A stretch of DNA of 64,000 bases from CBDDEC01 sp965226785 (GTDB taxonomy: Bacteria; Chloroflexota; Dehalococcoidia; UBA2979): contig CBDDEC010000001.1 in the NCBI GenBank assembly GCA_965226785.1, forward strand, positions 1 to 64,000, read 5' to 3'. The notes under the pieces were generated by a model. It had not been told where the DNA came from. It was given only the letters and a program-made list of their open reading frames with translations, and searched no databases. The position numbers and the translations under genes were made by a program. This document shows, piece by piece, positions 8,262 through 14,953 of this stretch. Positions within the stretch are counted from its first letter, which is position 1; each line of letters opens with the position of its first letter.

Positions 8262-9120
8262 GTGCTCTACCTCCGTCTGCTTGTCGCAGCACTCTTCGCA
8301 TCGGTCCGCGCCCGCCGCGATCTCGTCCTCGAGAACTTGGCGCTGCGGCATCAGCTCGCCGTCTACACAAGGGGCCGTCGTCGACCGCGGCTCCGTCGCC
8401 ACGACCGCCGACTCTGGTCACTGCTGGCACGTGGTTGGTCCGGCTGGCGAGGCACGCTCGTGATGGTCGAGCCGGACACGGTGGTGCGCTGGCATCGTTC
8501 TGCTTGGCGCGCCTACTGGCGCTGGAAGAGTCGTCGCCGCTCCGGACGACCCCGGATTCCCGCAGAGCTGCGACAGCTGATCGTCCGCATCGCCACTGAG
8601 CATCCGCGGTGGGGCGCCGTCCGCATCGTCGGCGAGCTGCGTGCCCTTAGCTTCGAGGTCAGCGCCCGCACCGTGAGTCGCTACCGCCGGCAAGCGCTGC
8701 GGCGCCCCCCGAGCCAGTCGTGGCGCACGTTTCTCCGCAACCACGCGTCCAGCATCTGGGCCGCCGATCTGTTCACGGTCCAGACGCTCGCCTTCCGCAC
8801 GCTCTACGTGCTCATCGTGATCGACCACGACCGGCGCCGCATCCGGCCGTGGGGCGGCAATATTCATCCGCGCGATCCTGACTGAGCCTGGCCCCCCAGG
8901 AGGAGGATCGGCTGAGTCTCTCCTGGAAGCTCCCTGGATCGCTCACGATCTAGTTTTGCCTCCCCACGACGTCCAGCACTACAACGCGATGCGGCCGCAT
9001 CGGTCATTGGCGCTCGACTCTCCGGAGGGACGCTCGCCGGTGCAGCGGACGCCGAGCCAGCGAGTCGTCAGCAAGCCGGTGCTAGGAGGCTTGCATCATG
9101 AGTATCGGTGGGCCGCATGA
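8262..9120 (+). pseudogene. Transposase of IS copy 3, core replaced by mini-element
   Basis: The frame starts like copy 1 at GTG 8262 and keeps the helix-turn-helix and first catalytic Asp (WAADLFTVQT). It enters the mini-element at 8848 and stops at 8883-8885. The second Asp and the catalytic Glu lie in the deleted segment. The 3' coding remnant resumes after 8968 (VQHYNAMRPHRSLALDSPEG) and ends HHEYRWAA then TGA at 9118-9120, which shows where the intact family protein ends. Confidence 0.75.
8848..8968. mobile_element. 121-bp mini-element, copy C (different interior)
   Basis: The ends CGTGGGGCGGCAATATT (8848-8864) and AGTTTTGCCTCCCCACG (8952-8968) are inverted, with reverse complement CGTGGGGAGGCAAAACT. 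The left end matches that of the 96-bp elements, but the interior differs and can fold around GGAGGAGG/CTCTCCTGG. There is no ORF. It sits in IS copy 3 at the point of a 285-bp deletion. Confidence 0.6.
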
Positions 9121-9161
9121 GGTTTTGCCGTCCCACGGGTTGGCTCTCATCAGTCTCGGTT

Positions 9162-9641
9162 TCACGGCGCCTCCTCTGCTGCGCGTTCGGCCTCCTCGGC
9201 CTCCTCGGCTGCGAGCTCGGCCAGCGTGCGGGCGTGCTGCTCGGAAGGCCGCACGAACTCGAACGTGACCTTGCGGTCGCCCGCGATCTCCATGCCGCCC
9301 GAGTGCTCCACCGCGACGTTGTCGCGGTACATAGTCGGCCGGTGCGCCTTGAGCAGAAACATGAGCAGCGCGTCCGAGTAGACGCGCTCCGACCCCACGA
9401 CCCTGCCGGCGTACCAGACATCGCGGTTCATGCCCGTAGCACGCCGCCGGGCCTCGCCGGCGAGCAGATCCACGGCCTGCTCGAGCGCCTCGTCCCACTG
9501 GCGCCTGAACTTCTTGTTCCGGCTACGTGTCTGATAGGCGTTCTGGCGGGTCACGCCCGCCCCGGTGGCTGCGAGCGCGACATTGGCCGTAGCCTTGAGC
9601 CGCTCGAGGAACACGTCCCGCCAGGCTACAGTCGTCGGCAT
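9162..9641 (-). CDS. Terminase small subunit-like phage protein
   Basis: A 159-aa protein whose N-terminal half is a helix-turn-helix of the phage terminase small subunit type: FLERLKATANVALAATGAGV, then TRQNAYQTRSRNKKFRRQWD. A conserved stretch follows (YSDALLMFLLKAHRPTMYRD), then an acidic helix rich in Ala and Glu at the C-terminus. Terminase small subunits bind viral DNA and hand it to the large subunit for packaging. No large subunit, portal or integrase is visible, so this is an isolated phage remnant between an IS and a tRNA-Gly. Its stop is 24 bp from the right end of IS copy 3. The start at ATG 9641 is preceded by duplicated promoter-like repeats. Confidence 0.6.
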   Translation of the reverse strand: MPTTVAWRDVFLERLKATANVALAATGAGVTRQNAYQTRSRNKKFRRQWDEALEQAVDLLAGEARRRATGMNRDVWYAGRVVGSERVYSDALLMFLLKAHRPTMYRDNVAVEHSGGMEIAGDRKVTFEFVRPSEQHARTLAELAAEEAEEAERAAEEAP

Positions 9642-9652
9642 CGGTTCTCGCC

Positions 9653-9720
9653 ATTCCCCTCTTTTATAGTGTCAACATGGTGTCAATGGGCCAATTCCCC
9701 TCTTTTATAGTGTCAACATG
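9653..9720 (-). repeat. Two 27-bp direct repeats upstream of the phage-like gene
   Basis: The plus-strand unit ATTCCCCTCTTTTATAGTGTCAACATG occurs at 9653-9679 and 9694-9720. On the minus strand, upstream of the 9641 start, this reads CATGTTGACACTATAAAAGAGGGGAAT, so TTGACA and TATAAA boxes are duplicated along with a purine-rich ribosome-site-like GAGGGG. TTGACAC also recurs between and before the units. It is a probable promoter/operator array or a duplicated leader. Confidence 0.5.
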
Positions 9721-9808
9721 TGTCAACACGCGCGCCGCCCGATCGCGGTCGTCTGGCCCCTCGGCGGGCGGATCATTCCACTGACTATTCCTAGAGCCAT
9801 AAGGCTTT

Positions 9809-10069
9809 TCAGGCATCGGCCGGCTGCTCGTCGTCATGCTGTCGAGGTGCCGCCACCTCGAGGCCTCCGAATGGGTGCTCAGCCCGGGATTCGCCCGGAA
9901 CGGGGCTGGACTGGCCCGGATCGGCCCGTCTGCTCATGCTTTTGTCGAAAACGGCGCCGGTTCCGATCGTCGCCTGGTCCCAGAGGCGACAGAGTGCGCC
10001 ACGCACTCCGTACCAGCAGCGTTGCGAGCGCCTGCGCCGCTGTTCCACGAGCCCCAACTCCACCAGCAT
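9809..10069 (-). CDS. Hypothetical protein (86 aa)
   Basis: ATG 10069 is preceded by GGAGGAGG with a 5-base gap, which is the main reason to believe this gene. The product starts MLVELGLVEQRRRRSQRCWY, helical and basic, and ends in an acidic/Gln tail; no family is recognised. The codons use G or C at most third positions, like real genes nearby. The in-frame sequence just upstream also looks coding-like (LLDGPSRWTIPSAAEEA) but is closed by a stop, so this may be the tail of a broken longer gene. The four GTGTCG-N6-TACCGG sites lie just upstream. Confidence 0.4.
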   Translation of the reverse strand: MLVELGLVEQRRRRSQRCWYGVRGALCRLWDQATIGTGAVFDKSMSRRADPGQSSPVPGESRAEHPFGGLEVAAPRQHDDEQPADA

Positions 10070-10142
10070 GGCGGCCTCCTCCGCTGCGGACGGGATCGTC
10101 CACCGGGAGGGGCCATCGAGCAGGACCAGGAAGAGAAGCCAG

Positions 10143-10241
10143 GTGTCGCCCGGCTACCGGAGCCAGTGTCGCCTGCGTACCGGAGCCGCGTCCGCGAAGT
10201 GTCGTGCAGGTACCGGCGCCAGGGTGTCGCCTAGCTACCGG
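10143..10241. repeat. Four spaced GTGTCG-N6-TACCGG sites
   Basis: Four 18-bp units start at 10143, 10166, 10199 and 10224 (spacings 23, 33 and 25). Every unit has GTGTCG, six variable bases, then TACCGG. Both half-sites are conserved in all four copies while the middle differs (CCCGGC, CCTGCG, TGCAGG, CCTAGC). They lie 74 bp upstream of ATG 10069 and 32 bp from the 3' end of tRNA-Gly. They are likely protein-binding sites (operator, excisionase or iteron). Confidence 0.65.
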
Positions 10242-10272
10242 AACCTCACACTCCAGCAAGTGTGGTCGAAGT

Positions 10273-10347
10273 TGGAGCGGGAGAAGGGATTCGAACCCTC
10301 GACCCTCTGCTTGGGAAGCAGATGCTCTACCCCTGAGCTACTCCCGC
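10273..10347 (-). tRNA. tRNA-Gly (CCC), CCA encoded
   Basis: The reverse complement folds as a standard tRNA: acceptor GCGGGAG/CTCCCGC, D-arm, anticodon stem TCTGC/GCAGA with loop TTCCCAA (anticodon CCC), T-arm AGGGTTCGAATCCCT, discriminator T, and a genomically encoded CCA (10273-10275). Its 3' end points toward the phage-like debris at lower coordinates, as expected for an integration target. The opposite strand reads as a spurious peptide (DSNPRPSAWEADALPLSYSR), a known artefact of tRNA genes. Confidence 0.95.
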
Positions 10348-10592
10348 TCGCGCGGCAGTGTACCGCGCGCCGCGTCCTGGAGTCCGCGCCCATGCTCGCG
10401 ATCGGCGTGGCCGACCGGGCTGCGCTGGCAAGCCGAGGAGCCGTTCGCGCGGAGCTGGTGGCGAACGGCCACCTCAGGGTTTCCCCGGTAAGCGAACCCC
10501 ACACGCGGCCGACGATCGAGGTTAGTGGCTGACTAAACGGTCAACCTGTTTTGCACTTCAGAAGCGACTCTCGCCTTCGAGGAGAAGTGTCG

Positions 10593-12566
10593 ATGGATCG
10601 ATCTCTGGCCAATCTGGGGCTCTCCCGACGCGCCTCGATCTGGGTGCCCGCCGCTCTCGGTCTGCTCGGCGTTGCTGTCACCCTGTTTGTCTGGCACGCG
10701 CAGGTCGAGCAAGCACGAGGATCGCTCGAGGATCGGTTCGCGGCCGCTGCGCAGGACCGCGCGGATGCGGTCGAGCAGCAGTTGAACGCCAGTCTGGCGA
10801 TCGTCCAGATGCTTGGCGGGGTGCTGGACGCGGACAACGTCATTGATGAGACCGTCTTCTCGGGCGTGAGCCAGTCAGCCCTCGATTCGGGCATCGCGCC
10901 GATCCAGGCGCTCGAGTGGATCTCCGCAGTCTCCGCGGAGGAGCGCGAGGCGTTCGAGGCTGAGGTTCGACTCGTCCATCCGACGTTCAGCATCCAGGAG
11001 AGCGATGCGGATGGAGCACTCCGAGTCGCAACGAACCGAGACATCTACTACCCCGTCACGTTCGTGACTCCACTGGAGGGCAATGAGGCAGCGCTCGGAT
11101 TCGACCTTGGCTCGAACGCGGTCCGGCTTCAAGCGGTGGACCAAGCGGCGGACAGTGGGACGCTCCAACTCACCGAGCGGATTCGGCTCGTCCAGGAGAC
11201 TGGCGAACAGTTCGGCTTCCTGGCGCTCCAGCCCGTCTATCGCCAGGGCGCGACCGTGGAGACGACAGCCGCTCGACGCGAGAGCTTGCTCGGGTTCACG
11301 CTCGGGGTCTATCGCGCGGGTGACCTCGTTGCTGGCGCTCTCTCGGTGTTCCCAGCGGAGACGGTCGAGGTGGCACTGCTCGATCCCCGCGCGGAGACCG
11401 GCAGCCAGCTACTGGCCACGGTTCCGCACATGGGGCAGCCCCCGATCTCGGACGGAGGTGCGCTCCAGGCGTCGCACTCGATCGATGTGGCTGGCTCGGA
11501 GTGGCGGGTTGTGGCCACGGCCATGCCCGCGTTCGGCTCTGCCGGTTGGAGTTGGGCCACGCTGGGCGGCGGTCTGGCCATTACCGCCTTGATGGTGGCA
11601 CTCGTTCGGACGGTGTTGCTCCGGACGGCGCAAGTCCGGCGGATGGTGGCGGTGCGCACCGGCCAGCTCCGTGCCCAGCGAGACCAGTATCAGAACATCT
11701 TCGATCACGCGGAGGTTGGAATCTTCACGACGACAGCGGACAACCACTTCCGCACCGTGAACCCATCCGGGCTCCACATGCTCGGCAAGCCGCTGGGCGA
11801 ACTCACCGCGCTCACGCCGCTGGATCTGGTCGCTCCAGACCACCGCGAGCGCATGGTCGAATGGCGGGCGCGTCGAGACGCGGGGCTCCCCGTGGAGCGC
11901 GAACTGGAGCTTCCAGTGACGATCGGTCCGAGCGGCGAGCGCCGCTGGCTGTCAGTGCATCTGCACCCAATGTTGACCCCGAGCGGCAGCTTCCGAGGGA
12001 TGCAGGGGGTCTTCCACGACATTACCGCGCAGATCCAACTCCGAGACCAGCTCGAGCGAGACGCGTCAACCGATTCGCTGACGGGACTCGCGAATCGACG
12101 AACACTCGAGGAGTTCCTAGGTAATCAGATGGCGAGCGCGAAGTGGAGCGGAGCGTCGCTCAGCCTGCTCCTCATCGACCTCGACCGCTTCAAGTCAACG
12201 AACGACACGTATGGACATCCGGCCGGCGACGCCGTGCTCAGAGCGGTCTCCTCGATGCTGTCGGAGGTGTCTCGCGATACCGATCTGGTCGCGCGCATCG
12301 GCGGCGACGAGTTCGTCGTCGTGCTGCCGCGGACGGACGTGCCGGACGCCCTCGACGCGGCGGAGCGATGCCGTGCCCGCGTCGACAGTGCAGGCATCAC
12401 CTGGGAGGGTCAGAGCCTGCGAGCGAGTGTGAGCGTCGGCGTTGCGACGTTCGTCCCGACCTCTCACACGGCGGCGGGCGATCTCCTCGCGGAGGCTGAC
12501 CGTGCGCTTTACACCGCGAAGCGCGCTGGCCGGAACACCGTCCGTCAGGGCGAGCGCGCCGCCTGA
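10593..12566 (+). CDS. Membrane diguanylate cyclase: CHASE sensor, PAS, GGDEF
   Basis: A 657-aa sensor cyclase that would make cyclic di-GMP in response to an extracellular cue. ATG 10593 is chosen over 10551 because GAGGAGAAG lies 5-10 bases upstream. The order is membrane segment 1 (about 20-40), a periplasmic CHASE domain (about 70-300; WISAVSAEEREAFE and IYYPVTFVTPLEG are typical), membrane segment 2 (about 320-345), PAS with PAC (about 365-490; NIFDHAEVGIFTT, GVFHDITAQ), then GGDEF (about 500-655). The active loop is RIGGDEF with GGDEF at 570-574, so the cyclase should be active; no EAL domain is present. No RxxD inhibitory site directly before the loop is obvious. It stands alone, convergent with the patatin gene. 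Confidence 0.93.
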   Translation: MDRSLANLGLSRRASIWVPAALGLLGVAVTLFVWHAQVEQARGSLEDRFAAAAQDRADAVEQQLNASLAIVQMLGGVLDADNVIDETVFSGVSQSALDSGIAPIQALEWISAVSAEEREAFEAEVRLVHPTFSIQESDADGALRVATNRDIYYPVTFVTPLEGNEAALGFDLGSNAVRLQAVDQAADSGTLQLTERIRLVQETGEQFGFLALQPVYRQGATVETTAARRESLLGFTLGVYRAGDLVAGALSVFPAETVEVALLDPRAETGSQLLATVPHMGQPPISDGGALQASHSIDVAGSEWRVVATAMPAFGSAGWSWATLGGGLAITALMVALVRTVLLRTAQVRRMVAVRTGQLRAQRDQYQNIFDHAEVGIFTTTADNHFRTVNPSGLHMLGKPLGELTALTPLDLVAPDHRERMVEWRARRDAGLPVERELELPVTIGPSGERRWLSVHLHPMLTPSGSFRGMQGVFHDITAQIQLRDQLERDASTDSLTGLANRRTLEEFLGNQMASAKWSGASLSLLLIDLDRFKSTNDTYGHPAGDAVLRAVSSMLSEVSRDTDLVARIGGDEFVVVLPRTDVPDALDAAERCRARVDSAGITWEGQSLRASVSVGVATFVPTSHTAAGDLLAEADRALYTAKRAGRNTVRQGERAA

Positions 12567-12613
12567 GTCTCTGAGGCGTTCTCTCGCGCGCCTGAACCGG
12601 GTTGCGGTGGCCC

Positions 12614-13918
12614 CTAGAAGTCCGCCCACTCCGGGTAGCTCTCGGACCGAAAGAGCTCGGGATGCCAGCGCGCGAGCGAAGCGCCGGCGAGCCACCACGA
12701 TCGGTAGATGAGCGACTTGCACTGCTCGCGGCTGAACTTGTTCAGCGATGTCTCGACGGCGGCTAACTCGTTGCCCCACGCGTCGGCGGTGACGTTGCCG
12801 GCCCAGTCTGGGACCTCCGGAGCGGTGTTCTGCCACTCCGCGGGCGCATCCGGGAGCCGGCTGTGCAGACCGAACAGCACGCCACGGCGGGTCCACTCGG
12901 GCGGATCGCCCTGGCCACCAGCTGCATGCCAGTCGCGCCATCCCCGGAAGCGCTCGACCATCACCTGAATCCGCTCTGTGGAGTTCACTCGATTCATCAT
13001 CTCGCTGGAGCGCATGTATGCCGTTGCCTGGCCGGCAAACGGCACGAACGCCAGCAACCGGCTCCGTCGTCCGGGCTTGTTGAACACGCCACCGGCATCG
13101 ACGGAGATGATCATCGCGTGAGACTCAGGGTGATCGATCGCATCGAGGCCGAGCGTGTCGTATACGCCGCCGTCCACCAGTCGAGGTTGCGCTTGTGGAT
13201 CCTCCTTCACCTTTAGCTTGATCGCCGCGAACACGCCGGGGACAGCGCACGACGCAGCTACGGCCTGTGACAGCCGAACACCCTCCGCGGTGAAGCGTTT
13301 GTCTCCCCACTCGCCCATGTCCGTTTGCCGGAACCCGAAACGACGCCCGGTGCGGATGTCCGAGGCGTTGAAGATGAACCGAATGCCTGAGTGTGTGTCT
13401 TCGGAACCAGGTGTCGGCGGAATTTCGTCGAGCTTGACCCCGTCGTAAAACCACTCGTCGAGCTTCGTTGACATGACGTCGCTCAGGGAACGCGGCCCAA
13501 TGCTTCTCCAGGTGTTGAGCAGTACCGACCGCTGCAGGTTGCCTGTACTCACCTTCTCGACGATCGGGAACAGGACCAGATTGTTGAACGCCGCGGGCTC
13601 GAAGTCTTCCGCCTCCAGCTGACTCCAAGTCTTGGCCAACATGCCGCTGGCGATCGACCCGCCGGAGACGGAGGAGACCGCTCGAACGTCGCTGAGGAGC
13701 CCGGCATCCGCCAGGAAGCGCATCACGCCCAGGGCGCTCAGGGTGGCGCGAAAGCCACCGCCCGAGAGCGCGAGAGCGATCGGTGGATTCAGCCCAGCCG
13801 GATCTGGGTTGTGCACAAGCCCGGGCGCGGCGCTCTTCAGTTTCTCGAAGTCCTGGTTCAGGAGCGCGCGATCTGGAGCCCGCGGCTGTTGGAAGAATCT
13901 GCTTCTCAAGGACTGCAT
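12614..13918 (-). CDS. Patatin-like phospholipase
   Basis: A 434-aa patatin-fold lipid acyl hydrolase. Visible motifs are the oxyanion loop SGGGFRA (52-58), the nucleophile elbow SSVSGGS with Ser85 (the first Gly of the usual GxSxG is Ser here), and the catalytic DGG at 249-251 in RLVDGGVYDTLGLD. There is no signal peptide; the C-terminal 150 residues are not assigned. Patatins release fatty acids from membrane lipids and are common effectors in bacterial immunity (CBASS CapV, for example) as well as housekeeping lipases. It is convergent with the cyclase and has the same orientation as the 226-aa unknown gene 165 bp upstream. The link to the TIR/TPR genes is by proximity only. Confidence 0.88.
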   Translation of the reverse strand: MQSLRSRFFQQPRAPDRALLNQDFEKLKSAAPGLVHNPDPAGLNPPIALALSGGGFRATLSALGVMRFLADAGLLSDVRAVSSVSGGSIASGMLAKTWSQLEAEDFEPAAFNNLVLFPIVEKVSTGNLQRSVLLNTWRSIGPRSLSDVMSTKLDEWFYDGVKLDEIPPTPGSEDTHSGIRFIFNASDIRTGRRFGFRQTDMGEWGDKRFTAEGVRLSQAVAASCAVPGVFAAIKLKVKEDPQAQPRLVDGGVYDTLGLDAIDHPESHAMIISVDAGGVFNKPGRRSRLLAFVPFAGQATAYMRSSEMMNRVNSTERIQVMVERFRGWRDWHAAGGQGDPPEWTRRGVLFGLHSRLPDAPAEWQNTAPEVPDWAGNVTADAWGNELAAVETSLNKFSREQCKSLIYRSWWLAGASLARWHPELFRSESYPEWADF

Positions 13919-14082
13919 GAGACACCCTCGCGATGCAGCTTTTCGTGAGCGACAGCAGTATAGGCACGTCAGGTATCCCTATACGACAGTCACGGGCATT
14001 CGAGGGGTTTGAGACGAGTAATCTGCCGCCTTTGGCGGAATTCTATCGAAGACGCGGAGCTACACCGCTCAATAGAGCGCGG

Positions 14083-14763
14083 CTACGCCGCCTCCGTCAG
14101 GCGTCGAAGGCTCTGGGTGGCAGGCCAGGCAAGGGCCAGCTCGAGGTCGGCAGTTGCTTCCGAGACCGACCCGGGTGACGCCATCGTCACGGTCGCTGCG
14201 GCGTATTGATCGAAGAGCCGTACCGCCTCGCTGCGGAGCGCCGTCGCGTTGCCGGCCTGCGAATTGGCGTGCTCTTCAAGGGCGCTGCGCACCGCATCTG
14301 CTGCTCCGGCTCCAAGGAGCAGGGCGAACTTGGAGCGATCAGCGAGCCGGGTGCGCATCGGCGGGAAATCGAGCCAATTCGCTTCGAGGAGCCGGCCGTC
14401 GGTGGGTTCTCCGCTTGGCCACAGGACGGCGCTAGGGTCGTCCCCTCGTTCGATCGATTGCACGGCGAGGGCGAGACGGTCGGAGGCCGAGAGCGGCCCG
14501 ATCACCATCGACGCGTTCAGGTCGTTCCACACAGGATCACTCGCCCAGTCGCGTCCGGCGTCGAGATCGATCAGCAGGGCTGCGGTTCGCTCGTCGCGAT
14601 CGGTGGCGAGCGCTGCGATGTTCCGGAGTGCCGCCTGAGCCGCATCGTCGGCGGCGAGCGGGTCGACTCCTGTCTTGGAGCGGAACAGAGCGACCCGACC
14701 CGAGCCGCCAGTCTCATCGAGGAATCTTGTGACCAGGTACTCGACGAAGTTGTGGGGGCGCAT
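14083..14763 (-). CDS. Protein of unknown function next to TIR gene (226 aa)
   Basis: No family is recognised. The protein starts MRPHNFVEYLVTRFLDETGG and appears alpha/beta with two hydrophobic strands (TAALLIDLDAGRD and ASMVIGPLSASD), a pattern that could suit a small sensor or nucleotide-binding fold. It has no membrane segment and no cysteine cluster. It is transcribed divergently from the TIR receptor at 14954, with about 190 bp between the starts including TATAGT at 14899, so the two may share a regulated promoter region. It lies upstream of and in line with the patatin gene. Confidence 0.6.
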   Translation of the reverse strand: MRPHNFVEYLVTRFLDETGGSGRVALFRSKTGVDPLAADDAAQAALRNIAALATDRDERTAALLIDLDAGRDWASDPVWNDLNASMVIGPLSASDRLALAVQSIERGDDPSAVLWPSGEPTDGRLLEANWLDFPPMRTRLADRSKFALLLGAGAADAVRSALEEHANSQAGNATALRSEAVRLFDQYAAATVTMASPGSVSEATADLELALAWPATQSLRRLTEAA

Positions 14764-14953
14764 CGGGGATCCTCGTTGGCGTCGCTACAGCTCGACCTAC
14801 CGCGGCTGGGCAAGTATCGACACGGCGAGCCGAGATTCGTAGTCGTCTGACAACCGTCGTGCCGCAGGAGCGACGAGATACGCTCAGATAACTTCAGATA
14901 TAGTCTGACGTGTGTTGGGATGGCATAGCGGTACGATTCTGCCTCTCAGTCGA

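Larger units (their letters stand above)
8185..9137 (+). mobile_element. Integrase-core IS, copy 3 (both ends present, internal deletion)
   Basis: The left end CGTGGGACGGCAAAAC is at 8185-8200 and the matching inverted right end GTTTTGCCGTCCCACG at 9122-9137, so this copy defines the element. Relative to copy 1, an internal segment of about 285 bp (from just after CATCCGGC to ACGTCCAGC) is missing and is replaced by a 121-bp mini-element at 8848-8968. No clear target duplication is visible; the flanks give CCCGTGGG and CCCACGGG, which could simply extend the inverted ends. Confidence 0.85.

Noticed and set aside
10143..10241. Possible short CRISPR or tandem repeat array
   Set aside because: The units are 18 bp with irregular 5-15 bp gaps and variable centres, unlike CRISPR repeats; a protein-binding array fits better.
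10276..10347. Peptide-like reading DSNPRPSAWEADALPLSYSR on the plus strand
   Set aside because: This is the antisense translation of tRNA-Gly, a common annotation artefact, not a protein.
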